A DNA stretch of 64,000 bases, taken from positions 780,044 to 844,043 of the forward strand of contig NW_022985169.1 of the NCBI RefSeq assembly GCF_010093535.1, given 5' to 3'. The stretch is from Lindgomyces ingoldianus. Its lineage: Eukaryota; Ascomycota; Dothideomycetes; Pleosporales; Lindgomycetaceae. The position numbers and the translations under genes were made by a program. The notes below the pieces were generated by a model. That model saw only the letters and a list, made by a program, of their open reading frames with translations. It had not been told where the DNA came from and did not search any database. Below are positions 35,100-47,049 of this stretch, in pieces; position 1 is the stretch's first letter; each line of letters begins with the position of its first letter.

Positions 35100-38000
35100 A
35101 GCTATAATATTAAAAACTTTAGTAGCAACATATAAAAATATAGCAGAAAAGTTAGCAGCAACACTAAAAGTAGAAAACATAAGTAGTATAAAGATAACTT
35201 TTTTAGATAATAGCAATCTCTAGCTTAATCTAATAAATTTTAATACAACAGTAATTACTACACAACACTATAAAAAGGCGCTTAGGCCTATAAATACCTA
35301 AAAAAAAAAAATTTTATATAAGAAAATTAAAGACTACATGCTAGATAGCAGGCAGCTTTTAACAAAATGCTACCTAGCAAAGTAAACAGATAACAGTATA
35401 ATACTTACTAATAATAATAGTTAGCCTTAATAAATGCAATAAATATAGAGCTAATAGCAGCTTAAGTCTATTAGTAAATAAAAGAACTTTAAATAAATAA
35501 GTATAAAGTAACTTATAAACTTTAGTAAATTAACACTAATAAAAAATAAAATTAAGTAAAATAATAATTATATAAACTATCCCTACACATAACTATAAAA
35601 TGCTAGATATTAGTCTAAGTTAAGCAAGTTATCTAATCTATAAATTAACATTTTTGCTGCTATAAATGTTATATCTTCTATTTTTTCTTTCTTTTTTACT
35701 AAATAGTATTATTATTAACTTAAGTAATAACCTAATATTTTTCTTATACTATCTAATAATTATTATTAGTCTCTAGATTAAAATATTTACTTAAAGACAT
35801 AAGGCATATATTATTAGATTTAGAGTGTATTTTAAGTAAAATACTTCTATAGTCTAGATTATTATTTATAAGTAAAAAAAAAAGTAAGTAAGCTAATTAA
35901 CTAAAATACTAGTTAGCTATAGAAAAACAACACAAATTATAACTAAAGAGCATATAAGCCTAAAATTTCTAGTAAGTAAATAGCTAAACTTTAGCAGATA
36001 TAATTACTAACTTAATGTATATAAGGCTAAGTCTAAATGTTTAAAGGTTTAGAACTATAAAATTTCTCTAACTACACTTAATAATAACAGAGCATAACCT
36101 TATCTATATAAATATGCTAAGGAAAATTAATACTATTAGCTTTAAACATTAGCCTTAGTAAACACTAATTATAAATAAATTTAAATAAAGGAATGTTAAA
36201 TCTAGTACTAGATAAAGTTAGAACATAAAGCAGACTATCTTAGAAAGGCCACTCCTAGACTACATTATTCTAACCCTAGAAAGATGTCTACAAAGTAAGT
36301 AAATATTAAGGGTTAATATTTTAATAATAACTCTACTATGTCTAATCTATAAAACTACTAGAAACATTAAATAGCTAATTAAGTAGACAACCTTAATATT
36401 CTAGTATATACAGCAGGGGACAGGTAGATAACAGAGGGATGTTATATGCCTAACACTATTAGCTTAGTAACTAAAGAAGTAATAGTACATATGTTTATAT
36501 AAAAATAGTCTACTAACTGCACTCTTTTACTAGTAAGACTAAAGTAAAGCGCAACTAATTAATAAGTAGCCTACTAATACTAACCCTATAAATCCTTTCT
36601 AAGGTTAGACTATAGCTTGCTAGTAGCACAACACTTATAAGTAAAAACATAGTAAAGAGTAGACATATTAGACAGCTTATAAGTAATACCTATAGTAAAA
36701 CAAATATTAAAGACAAAAAATAAAAGCTATAAAAAAAAAAAGTTAAAAAAGTAGAATAAAAAAGAAAAAAAAAAAAGTAAAAAAAAGCCCTTTTTGTAAG
36801 GCCGGATGTCCCAGAACGGGCCAGTATGGCCTCACCTGACCTGTTTGGAGGTCGTATGACCTGTGCTTCGTATATAAGCATGAATCCTGACAAGCGAAGC
36901 TTGGCAGCGATTCGTCTCTCTTACAATACACTCCTATCTTTCTCCGAAAGCTTGCTCTCAGTGCTATCCGTGCTACTTACCATCCCATCTTTACACTTTT
37001 TAAATTACACCTAGCTAAATTAGCTAGATTACGCCTTAAGTGCAGCAGATTGTAACCTAGGCATTGCTAATACATGCACAAAACACAGCATATAACTAAG
37101 TAGATTATAATAACACTTTCTTATATATAACATTAATAACACGCCTTATTAAATTAGCCTAGTTTAAAATACATATGCTAGATATAGTTGTAACCCTAGA
37201 AAGCGCAACATAAAGCTGTCTATGTGTAAAAACTAGATGCCTTAGGTCTACACCTACAATCTTTATAGATTAGCCCTATAATTTATTAATAAATATTATA
37301 AAACACAACTAGATAAGTATCTAATAGTGTATAATAAAAAAAGGTAAAATATTATAATTCTCTAATACTAATTTAATCTAAGTAATAGTTTACATCTATT
37401 TATTAAATTTACCTCTTAAGATTCTTTTAGTTACAAATGCGCTTTATTAACTTAGAGCAGTAACTAATAATTAGGTCTTATTGCATAAACCTTCCCTAAG
37501 ATCTAGATTTTAAAGTAAAATAACTAAAACTCTAACTTTTAAATAAAGTTTAGTAAAAAGTAAACTAGGCAAATTAAACATCTATAATAAATTCTTTAAA
37601 AGATAATTAACACTATCTAATTCTATCTAATATACTTTATTTATAGACATAAATTTCTAGACATTACCTTTAAAATACCTAAAAAGAATATTATTAATTT
37701 TTATAACTACTTTATTATAGACTATAAGGATACAGCGCTGTTAAAAAAAGCGTGTAGTAATAGTAAAGTCTAAAAATACACACAGCATATTTAATAAATA
37801 CATATAAGAATAAAAGTAACTTGTAAAGATAAACTTTTAAACACTAAAAAGTAGATTAACATGTGTTTACTTATCTCTAGATATAGAAAGTATTTAGTCT
37901 ATATAAGCTTAATTTATAGCTCTAGTGTGCATTTTTATGTTCTTAGTTAAAGTTAGAACTATAAAACAACACTAAAAAGGGGACTATTAAAGGCATACCT

Positions 38001-41000
38001 GCACTATTTAACCCTAGCTACTCTTAGGTATAACTAGTAAAATCTATAAAAAATTACTACTAAATACTAATAAAATGCTACTAAAAAGCAGTTTACTTTA
38101 TAGTACATTATAAAAACTTTAATTAATAGCCTTAAAATATAACTAGTGCTGCATAAAAACCTTATTTTAAATAATAAGGCTAGTTTTATAAAGCAGCTTA
38201 AAAGTAGAAGAGTTTATAGTAAACATGTAAAAAAAATTCTCTATAATCTTAATAAGTATCTTAAACTTTAAGTGCGCAGTTCTACCACCTAGAAAAAGTA
38301 GCGCTGCAATACTAGATAAAGCTACGCAGAGAATAATCTTACACTAAGACTAAAATTAAAAACATAACATTTAATAAAAAAAGGTTTTGCTAGTACTACT
38401 AAAGCCTTAAATAAAAAACTAAGCATTATTTAAATCTAAACACATAGTAGACTTAATAGTATTAAACACTAATTTTTAACTATAATTTAATTAGTTATAA
38501 GACTTAGTAAAAGTAGTATACTTAGTAATATTATTATATAACATCTGCTTATATACTAAGAAAGGAACAGTAATAGAGATCTAATTATACAAGGGCATTA
38601 GCATTTTAAATTAAAATAGTATTTTATTATGTAACTTTAAAAGTATCTAGTTTAGAATTTATAAGCTATAATTTTATAACAGCTTAGATTTAGTAAAAAA
38701 AGGATTAATAAAAGCTATTTATAAAGGTAGATTATCTAAGAAGTTAGCATAAAATGTTGTCTAAATAGCTACTAAATTAAATATATTACTAAATACTAGC
38801 GCCTATATAAATATTTATTATAATAAGAAGCTAGTAGCTGTAAGTTAAAGTTTTTAGAAAATATAATTCTAAAATTAGTCCTTTTATAATAAACTATAAG
38901 CTAAATAAGTGTTTTTAAATATTAGATAAAGCTTACTTTACATAGTATATAGGTTACTAAAGCTAGTTACTTTAAGAATATAGGTTAATAATATTTATAA
39001 ATAAAAGCGCTTCTCTATAGATAGACTATAAAAATACATACACCTAATAAACATTATAGTTTTGCAATACTAAGTCTAAGCACGCGTAGCTAAATTTTAC
39101 TAGTAATCTATAAAAAAGTCCTAGTATAGTAGATGCAGCCTATTAGTGTGCTAGAAATTATACTAAAACTATGCTATTAAAGTTAACTAAGCGCTTTTTA
39201 TATAACTATGTACTGCATCTATGTTGTTATTATCTTAAAAGGATACTACATGTCCTTCTAGCAGATAAATTGCTAGACAAACTACTAAAGGCTACTCTCT
39301 ATGTACAGGAAAACTAAACAGTTGCTATGCTGCCTTAGTAGGGCTAATATACTAACGCTATAGGTAGGATGTAACTTTGTTTTAATCTTAGATATAAACA
39401 GTAACCTAGTTAGTGCCCTTATATATATACTTATAAATATATTTAATAGCCTTAATAAATGCGCAGACTTTTATATTAACATGCGCATTATATTACCTAG
39501 ATAAAAATAAACTATAAAAAATAATTTACTAATTATTAACTATAACTTTATATTATCTACACTTAACTATTTAGACTTAGCTATTATCTTACTAATAATA
39601 AATTAAATAACTATTTTTTTTTACTATAGTTTTTATAGTAAAATTTTTTAAAAAATTTTTTTAGTAAAAAAGCTACTTTAACCTAAAAAGCACCTGCATG
39701 TAGCTAGTAGATAAATTTAAGTTACTATAAGAACTATGTACTATAGACCTTATAATAATATTAGTTAGAATACTATTAGGATTCTAGGACTATGTTAAAT
39801 GCTTAGCCTATATAACATAATTAATAAAATTAGGTAATAGAAGCTAATCTTTATTATCTAAGTGTATAAAGAGTAGAATATAGGCATAGAGAAGTCTCTA
39901 CTTCTAATACTTAATTATGTAAATAATGCTAGTAAAGCAACTAAACACTTACTATAACTTAATATTCTTTATTAAGAAATCTAGCTATAACTTAAATATT
40001 TAAGTAATTATATTAAGCTAATTTAAAGTATACTATAGCTGTTTAAGTTCTACTATTATCTTAGGCTACTTAAAATTTATAGTAAATGTAATAAATAGAA
40101 AAAGGCATCTAAGCTTTTAAATAATAGCTATAAAATTTTAGTAACACTAAAATATAAACTAACTACTGCTAATATAACTTAAAGAGAGTATAGTATAAAT
40201 ACTAATAAATTACACATTAAAATTATTCTAGTGTAAAGTATTACTAATACTTTAATAAAAATCTACTTAGAGTTTTAACTAATTATTATAGACTTAATAA
40301 AGCTTTTTTTATTTAACTTATGCTTAGTAATTTATTATCTACTGTTAGAATAATTAGCTATAGGCAAAAAGTACTACATTATAACTCTTCTAAAGAAATA
40401 GATAAAATTAATAAAACATAGTATTAGTAATATAAAGATTTTTTTAGACTTTATTAGAATTACATAGCATAAGCCTAAAAAAGAATCTAGGCTAACTAGT
40501 AATAAACATAAAGACATAATAAAAAAGCTAATAGGCAGGATAAGAAGAACAGACTTAAGAGTAGAATTAAGTAGAGTTATTACTATTATAATAATATAAA
40601 ATTAGACTATAACTTATACTCTTATTAAAATTTTTTATAATTAAGCTAGCAACTTTATTTAAAACTAGTAGATTTTTTTATTGTTAGTTAGCACTAGCCT
40701 TAATAATAAGCTTTAATTAAAAGTTTATAATAATCTAAATATTTTAACTATTACACCTAGCTCTCTTTAGTCTTTTATAAGCAGTTTTATAAATAAAAAT
40801 CTATAGATTATAGGCATCTACTTCTAACATATGCATAAGCTTTTATAATAAAGTTAGGTCTAGGTTTAAATTCTAGTTACACTATAGCTAAGTACTTAAA
40901 GTAAACTCTAAGTTATAAAAGTATAACTGCGCGTAGCTAGCAGTAACCCTCTAAGCAGGCTCTAATAGACTTTATAAGTAGTAAAGTTCCTCTATAATCT

Positions 41001-42235
41001 AAAATATCTTAACGCTATTCTTACACACATTACAATCTGTAGCAGTGTAATTAGCAGAAGTAAAGGCTAAAGAAGTGTTATATATATAAATATTATTATA
41101 AAAATATGCACTTTTTATATAAAAACTATTTAATAAACTCTAGATAATAACTAGTAAGTTTTAATAAAACTTTAAATAAATATTTCTCTAAAGGCAGCAG
41201 AACCTATATTTTAGCTAGCTAGTAGTAGACCTAGCTAAATGTTTATTAATCTAATAATAAGCACTACATTCTGTACACATAGCAGTAGGATTGCGCATTA
41301 GGCTAAAATTAATAAGCAAATAGTAAAGTACACCTATAATATATGCAGCTAGGCATAGTTTTTTAGTATTAATTAGATTAAGCTTAAGAAATATAAAAAG
41401 CTAAAAAGTAAATATAATTAGAGTATATTAAGACATAGTAAATAGTAAAAAAGTTAACTAAAGTTAAAAGTTTAGATAAATAAATAAAAATAAAAGTGTA
41501 AAAGTTAAAGTAAACTAATTAATATTTAAGTAAATAAAAAAAAAAGTAGATATAAATGTTAGAAAAATATAACTAATTAAAATAAAATTAAACATATTTA
41601 GATGTAAAAAAGTAGAAGATATAGTTTATATTTATTAGTAATAAAAAGATTATTCTTTATAAGCATTATACTATACTTTTTATATTAGTAGGTTAGAATT
41701 AATTTCCTAAAAAGCATGTTATTTCCTCTAAAATAATTTAGTAATAATAAAAAAAGAATAAAGATATAAATAAATAAATCTTTTATACTACTAATAATAT
41801 TTATATAGAGCACTATGTTAGTTAGTTGCAAAGTTAAATAATAGGCAATAGGTTTAACATTTCTTATAGTAAGGCTAGAAAGACATACTAAGCTTAAGTA
41901 ACAGTGTTAGCAGATATCTATAAATATCTAGCCAGAATTAGACAGATATAACTAAGAAAAGGGGACAGTACTAGAATACAGACACTAACACACTAATTCT
42001 AGCTTAGTAACACCTTAAAACTATAAATAGTAATAAAAAAGTAAACTTTAGCCTACTAACAATAAAACATAGCATTATAATATTACATTAAAACACCTAG
42101 AATATAGTAATAGACCTAGTAAAATATATTTATTTGCCTTAAAAATCTAGAATATTTATAAAAGTAGTAGAAAGTTTTATAGGCTAATTAAACATTAATC
42201 TAGCCCTTTTTTAAACTAATAAGAGAAAAGGCTTG
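35100..42235. mobile_element. Right part of the older, RIP-degraded element(s)
   Basis: Seven kilobases of TpA-rich debris apart from the solo LTR at 36795-36995. Plus-strand readings with stops ignored give fragments that could be Copia-like: an LHVASR*I*VTIRTM stretch near 39690-39740 resembling a GAG-preintegrase region, and a block near 41250-41420 with the order of the RNase H tail. These matches are weak and the class is not established. More than one insertion is likely, since the whole is too long for a single element together with the left part. No intact coding frame. Confidence 0.5.
36795..36995. mobile_element. Undamaged 201-bp solo LTR
   Basis: A GC-normal island inside RIP-wrecked DNA. 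It starts TGTAAGGCCGG and ends CATCTTTACA, so its ends are the inverted pair TGTAA/TTACA. It is flanked on both sides by CTTTT (36790-36794 and 36996-37000), a 5-bp target duplication. The TG..CA ends, the size and the duplication identify an LTR left after recombination between the two LTRs of one element. The superfamily (Gypsy or Copia) cannot be told from the LTR alone. It has a TATATAAG box at 36872-36879 that could be its promoter. Confidence 0.85.
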
Positions 42236-42260
42236 GCAAGATGTACAGTGAATAATAGAG

Positions 42261-43171
42261 ATATCAACGGCATTGTTCAAAGTCTTCTACTCTTATGCAG
42301 GCCTGAGCAATGTCAACAACGTCATGAATGAGGTGAAAGACCCAGTCCGAACACTCAAATCGGTTTCAATCATGGCATTAATTACATCATGCATTCTCTA
42401 CCTCCTGGTCAATGTCGCCTACTTCATGGTGGTTCCATTAGGCGAGATTCGGGGCAGTGGAGAGCTGATTGCGGCTTTATTTTTCCAGAGAACCTTTGGA
42501 CCTCACTTAGGAAAGAAGATATTGCCACTGGCAGTTGCTTTGTCTGGGGCTGGTAATGTCATGGTGGTCACCTTCGCCCTAGTAAGTTCCAAGACGTGCC
42601 CATTTTTTAAGGTTTAACTGATCTCTGGCAGGCACGGCTCAATCAAGAGATTGCGCGTCAAGGATTCCTCCCCTTCTCCAAATACCTAGCATCGTCAAAA
42701 CCATTCAATGCACCCATGGGCGGACTCATCGTACACTACATCCCGTCCCTCCTTGTCATAGTCCTTCCACCATCTGGAGAAGTATACTCCTTCATTCTCG
42801 AGGTGGAAGGATATCCCGGTCAATTTTTCGCTTTAGCCATATCAATCGGACTCCTGTGGCTCCGGTACAAGAGGCCTGATCTCAAACGTCCGTTCAAGGC
42901 CTGGATCGGAGCTGTAGTTCTCAGAATAGCTCTCGCTCTGGCGCTTTTGGCTGCCCCGTTCTTCCCGTCGAAGCGCAAAAGAACTGATGAAAGAGGAATG
43001 TGGTATGCAACTTATGCAGTTGTCGGAATCTCTATCATAGTGTTTGGGCTTTTCTACTGGTATGTTTGGACGAGGCTCATTCCTCGGCTGAGAGGGTATA
43101 GGCTTGAAGAGAAAGATGATGTGCTGGACGACGGAACTACGGTCACAAAGCTTATTCATGTCCAACTATAG
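42261..43171 (+). CDS. Amino-acid permease, 3' part (split by transposons)
   Basis: Exons 42261-42581 and 42632-43171 join in phase 0 across a 50-nt intron (GTAAGT...GGCAG). They encode the C-terminal ~286 residues: STALFKVFYSYAGLSNVNNV (conserved helix 6 region of LAT-type permeases), NEVKDPVRTLKSVS, and the remaining helices to FGLFYWYVWTRLIP, ending KLIHVQL. No stop or frameshift is present. With the 5' part, total length is about 540 residues, the normal size of a fungal methionine-type permease. There is no start codon or promoter of its own here except whatever the transposon debris supplies. It should be read as the second half of the gene starting at 25346. Confidence 0.85.
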
Positions 43172-43752
43172 ATTGCTGGAGATATCTCAACTGCCCTTCT
43201 TCACATCCGAGCCTGAGTGTTGGTTTGCGTGCTAGACAATACGCACATAGGCGAACGGTCATGTTGTCGTTCGCATTGATACTCCAAATCAGCTCCGTAA
43301 AAGATAGCTATGGCGAGCTTCCTTGCTTGGAAATCCAATGTCTCATTTGATGCATATATGTAATCCTCGAAAACTAACCTATTCATCAGCAGTAGACCCC
43401 TACCTAGGATTTATTAATATGCACGCATTTCTGCCAGGGTCTTCGATTAATGGTCTGATAAGCATCCAACCGCGACCAATAACTACCCTGAAACCCAGGA
43501 CGGACGAGTACCGGACAGTGCGATTAATGCCAGTTGGAGTCTAAGGGAATTACACTTACATCTTGAAGTATTGCGTGCTTGCGGGGAAGCTGGTTGGCTT
43601 ACATATCCACAACCTCACCTCAACTTACAACTATAGCATATAAGAAGCTCAAAGGTATGCATTGTTCAGGTACACAATTCATCTCAGGCAATTAAGCAAG
43701 CTAGCAAATACTTTCATGTACCCAGGTTGTTAAATATCAATTCCCGTACAAA
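43172..43752. other. Intergenic, nothing recognised
   Basis: Normal composition returns immediately after the permease. The region holds the permease 3' end and the promoter of the CmcJ-like gene. No supportable frame or repeat. Confidence 0.4.
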
Positions 43753-44778
43753 ATGGCAACTGCTGCTGTCCAGCTTCCCCAATCAGCCCCCACTTACTCT
43801 CCGCAAACCCTCCAAACCAGCGTCACACCTTCAGTGACTAAAGCGCAAGATGTTGCCACTACCTTAAGGTTCTACAAGGACAATGAAGACGGATCACCCC
43901 CACACCCATCCTACATCAACCGCCCTGAGACCTATGATCGTCCATTCCTAGAGTATCCGGTTACTGTCCACGACGTCACCGGTCGTGAGAAAGATTATAC
44001 CCTTGATGGAAATGGCTTTCAATTTCATCCGCACGTGAGCGTGGAGAAAGATTTCGTAGACGATGAGCAAATCAAAGCTCAATACTATCCTGAGACGGAG
44101 GAGTTACTCAAGAACGTGCAAGTTGCCTAGTTTGTCAAGATACTATAGAGTAAGCTGACAGCAGTAGAACTGGTGCATCCAGAATCTTCATCTTCGACCA
44201 TACCATCCGTCGCCAAGCGCCTGGTGACGAAGAGTCTCGGGTACGCCAACTTCGCGGCCCGGTTCAACGCGTGCATATTGATCAGTCCTATTCGGCTGCT
44301 CTTTCACGGGTTCCGCATCACCTGCCCGAGGAAGCTGAGAAGCTGCTGAAGGGAAGGGTGCAAATAATCAACGTCTGGAGACCGATTAAACCGGTGCAGA
44401 GAGATCCATTGGCGGTAGCCCAGGCTGATACTGTAGACGACAAGGATTTGGTGGTGACTGAGTTGATATATCCGAATCGAAGAGGAGAAACCTATCAGGT
44501 CAGGTATAATAAGGATCAGACGTATGCTGCGTTTTCCCTTGCCCCTCATGTCCTAATTAGGAGAGTTTAGAGTCTGACAAGCCTATAGGTGGTTCTACAA
44601 GAATGGACTCACACCCGAAGAAGTATTGCTTATCAAGTGCTTCGACTCCAAGCTCGATGGAAGGGCGAGACGAGTTCCTCACACTGCATTCCATGTTCCC
44701 GGAACAGAGGATAGGGAAAGCAGACAGAGTATCGAGGTAAGAGCGCTAGTATTCCATGAGGATGACACTTTAGAGTAG
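43753..44778 (+). CDS. CmcJ/AsaB-like oxidoreductase (GA4-desaturase family)
   Basis: Three exons, 43753-44117, 44168-44521 and 44589-44778, give about 302 residues. Family landmarks in order are TLRFYKDNEDGSPPHPSYI near the N-terminus, EKDFVDDEQIKAQYYPE, NVTGASRIFIFDHTIRR across the first splice, QRVHIDQSY, HHLPEEAEKLLKGRVQIINV, WRPI, and LLIKCFDSKLDGRARRVPHT followed by IEVRALVFHED. This is the fungal hydroxylase/desaturase family of AsaB and the cephamycin CmcJ-like proteins, non-haem oxidoreductases often acting in secondary metabolism; the HID and late PHT histidines are candidate metal ligands. Intron 1 (44118-44167) uses a GC donor (GCAAGT), required by phase and by the conserved NVTGASRIF. 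The substrate is unknown, and no biosynthetic core enzyme is nearby. Confidence 0.88.
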
Positions 44779-45959
44779 AGGGCTGCTTCATTCGGAATGC
44801 TTGAGAAGGGACTTTCGGTGATATGGGAACTTCGAAGAAGCGCATGTATGTAGCGTGTTTTTCATAATGAATCCAGGCTCCCACACAACTGGGTACCTTC
44901 ACTGCACCATTCTCTAGAGATGGTTGCGCCGTAGTTCACAGAGTAGCTCACTCGTCGCGCTGCGAGAAGTTGTTGTCTGTGTAGAGGTTAAGATACCCGG
45001 CCCCCAAGCAATGGCTTAGAAATTGGAGAAACATTTAGCCACGACGAGGTTGCACAGCGCACACCTATCAGAAAAGGTGACGTAGGTGAAAGTGGTGACA
45101 TTTGCGCAAAACAGCCACCCCCATCTCTAACCGCCCACCTACCTCTGGATATCAGATTTGAATTTATTTTTAATCAAACTGTCTATATGGATTGAATATT
45201 TCAAGATATTGAACAATAAAAACTACCACCGAACCGAAACGGCCAATCAATAAAAATTTGTGGGGTTGGCGGGACTGCTCTTCCCCTCTATCCGTAGCGC
45301 ACCGACGTGAGTTCGACGAAGTAGAGACTCGATAAAAGAAGATAGCGGTGGAGTACCTGTACCTTTACACGGAGCTGAATTGGGAGCAAGGAGTCTTGAA
45401 GTTCCTTCACAGGAAAGCGCAGGGGTTTTCTCAGTCTAGCATACTACTGGGTTCTTTTTTTTTGCAATTTATTTTCATAACAGAATTTGATTCAGTCCAC
45501 AGCGAGTAGGATATATGTGCCATTTCCTAAGCATTATAGAAGAAGATATCGAAGTGTTAAGGAAAATGATGGTGTTACAAGAATGCTTAGACTCCAAGAG
45601 AATGTTCAAGTTACTGCTTACACCTCCTGCCAACCGCTCTCTACACAACGAGTGAGCCTCGCACATCCTTAGCACGGGGACGGCGAGGCGCTGTTCATTT
45701 ACCTATAGATCATAGTTGACAAGAGTAGTATTTCAACAGCTAATCTGTCAGCCCTCCGGAACACAAAGCCTAAGTCAGAAGTCTCACGAAGGAAAGGCAA
45801 AATACTCGAGTAAAACAATTCTCCATACAGGCGACGGCTACAGTTCATAATAGGCCTTCACCCTACTCCTAAAGCTTCACGGCCTTCAACCCCATCCCAA
45901 TATCCCTACTTACCATCAGCCTCCACCCCAACCTGGAACTTCATAGCTTATGGGTTCGC
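44779..45959. other. Intergenic, convergent
   Basis: About 1.2 kb between the convergent CmcJ-like and DUF3237 genes. A T-run is seen at 45457-45465. The frames at 45475-45675 on both strands have no recognised content. Nothing else is supportable. Confidence 0.4.
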
Positions 45960-46688
45960 TTACCCCTTGGACACTACCTTGGAAACCTTGTACTCAACCA
46001 CAAGTCCCTTCATACCCGGCTCTTTCACAAAATGTCCCGCCGCTACATACGTCGCATTCTCCAAATCCTTGTACTTCGGACTTCCAGTCTCAAAGGAGAA
46101 CGAGACGAAAGAGTCACCGTAGGGAGTCGTCTTCGCATCTGCTGAGCCGCCAAGCAAAGCCTTGACGCCTTCGGTGAGACCGACGGTGCCTTTGTAGTAC
46201 ATTGCGAAAATAGTACCGTCGTTATTTCTAGAAATATTAGGGACTGAACAAGGGGAGTTGGAGTGAGGAACGTACTTAACTTGACTTCGCACATCTAGGC
46301 GCATGTTGCCACCGTCTGCGTCGTTGTGGATGTAGTCGTATCCAACACCATGCCTAAGCCGATTCCGTCAGTGTCAAAGCACCTATCTTCCCCCTTCCTC
46401 TTCACAGGATTGAAACTCACAGCTCAGCATCTAGCGTAGGCTCAAATCCAGGCTCACTCTTCACAGTTCCTGACACCATTGGCTATTCCCCAATTAATAT
46501 TCTCATCACAAACCCTCCAATTTTACATACGACAATAACCAATGATGTGCCACACTGTCCGCCTAGGAATCATCAGCACAAGCAGCTTTTTCCACTTGCC
46601 AACTAGACACAAACATACCAACGGGCAACGGCGGGTCAATATCCACTCGAACGGTGAAAGCAGGCTGCAAACTTGGGAATCCTGACAT
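45960..46688 (-). CDS. DUF3237 family protein
   Basis: Five exons (46688-46619, 46562-46531, 46482-46421, 46353-46276, 46227-45960) give about 169 residues, the usual DUF3237 length. The opening PSLQPAFTVRVDIDPPLPVG is the typical first strand pair. Next come VPMVSGTVKSEPGFEP, then GYDYIHNDADGGNMRLDVR, NNDGTIFAMYYKG, and the closing PYGDSFVSFSFETG with YVAAGHFV. The family folds as a small beta-barrel; its biochemical role is not established, although bacterial members have been linked to small-molecule metabolism. All introns are 48-67 nt with GT donors and AG acceptors. It is convergent with the CmcJ-like gene, a possible but unproven functional pair. Confidence 0.82.
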
Positions 46689-47049
46689 ATTGGGCTGCCA
46701 CTTGTGCCGGATACACCGTTTCAAACTCAGGACGATAATTGCTTTTTCAATTGGGAAAAGGGACTCGATCACTTGAACGAGGGTTGAAGAGAGGTGAAGT
46801 TTTCTGTGGTGAAGCTACCCCGCTAGCTAGCCCCACTTGCCGTCAGTAGCTGCACTCGTGTCGTACGGATCCGATCCATCATCCATCTCGCCGAACCGGT
46901 CCAGTTCCATGATCCCGGGACTGAATGAGCATGACTCCGCCTAAGTAGAAACACGGCATTGCACCAAACTACTCTACCTAGGTACATGTGGCTTCCAAGC
47001 TAAGAAGTTACCGCGGCTCCATACAAGTGTCACATGCTATGCTCGACCC
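46689..47049. other. Spacer between DUF3237 and RRN6 genes
   Basis: Holds the promoter of the DUF3237 gene and the 3' end of RRN6, both on the minus strand. Nothing else is seen. Confidence 0.4.

Larger units (their letters stand above)
26235..42235. mobile_element. 16-kb nested transposon block inside the permease gene
   Basis: Between the two permease halves lies about 16 kb of extreme TpA-rich sequence almost without CpG, the signature of heavy RIP. It starts just after GGCCAGCATC (26234) and returns to normal composition near 42230. It contains one complete Copia element, one solo LTR and older debris. The outer junctions are not fully fixed. If the intron ended at 26225, GCATC at 26230-26234 and ATATC at 42261-42265 could be a target duplication altered by C-to-T and G-to-A changes. 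Alternatively the insertion is wholly intronic and short intron ends survive on both sides (to ~26234 and from ~42230). No open frame longer than about 100 codons survives within it. Confidence 0.85.

Noticed and set aside
35016..35216. Minus-strand frame over the right LTR edge
   Set aside because: It crosses the LTR boundary and target duplication, so it is a chance frame and not a gene.
36690..37014. Overlapping frames on both strands over the GC island at 36.8 kb
   Set aside because: They coincide with the solo LTR and poly-A/T flanks; the LTR interpretation with exact CTTTT duplication explains the island.
41905..42012. Possible small LTR (TGTTAGC...TAGTAACA) near the right end of the insertion
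   Set aside because: Ends are suggestive, but there is no target duplication (AACAG against CCTTA) and no second copy was found in the window.
26235..42235. Whole 16-kb block as a centromere or mitochondrial insertion
   Set aside because: LTRs, target duplications and Copia RNase H wording show transposons; the base bias is TpA-specific as in RIP, and both ends sit inside one gene.
26235..42235. Starship-type giant element
   Set aside because: No tyrosine recombinase (DUF3435) captain or cargo genes were readable, and the content resolves to LTR retrotransposons.
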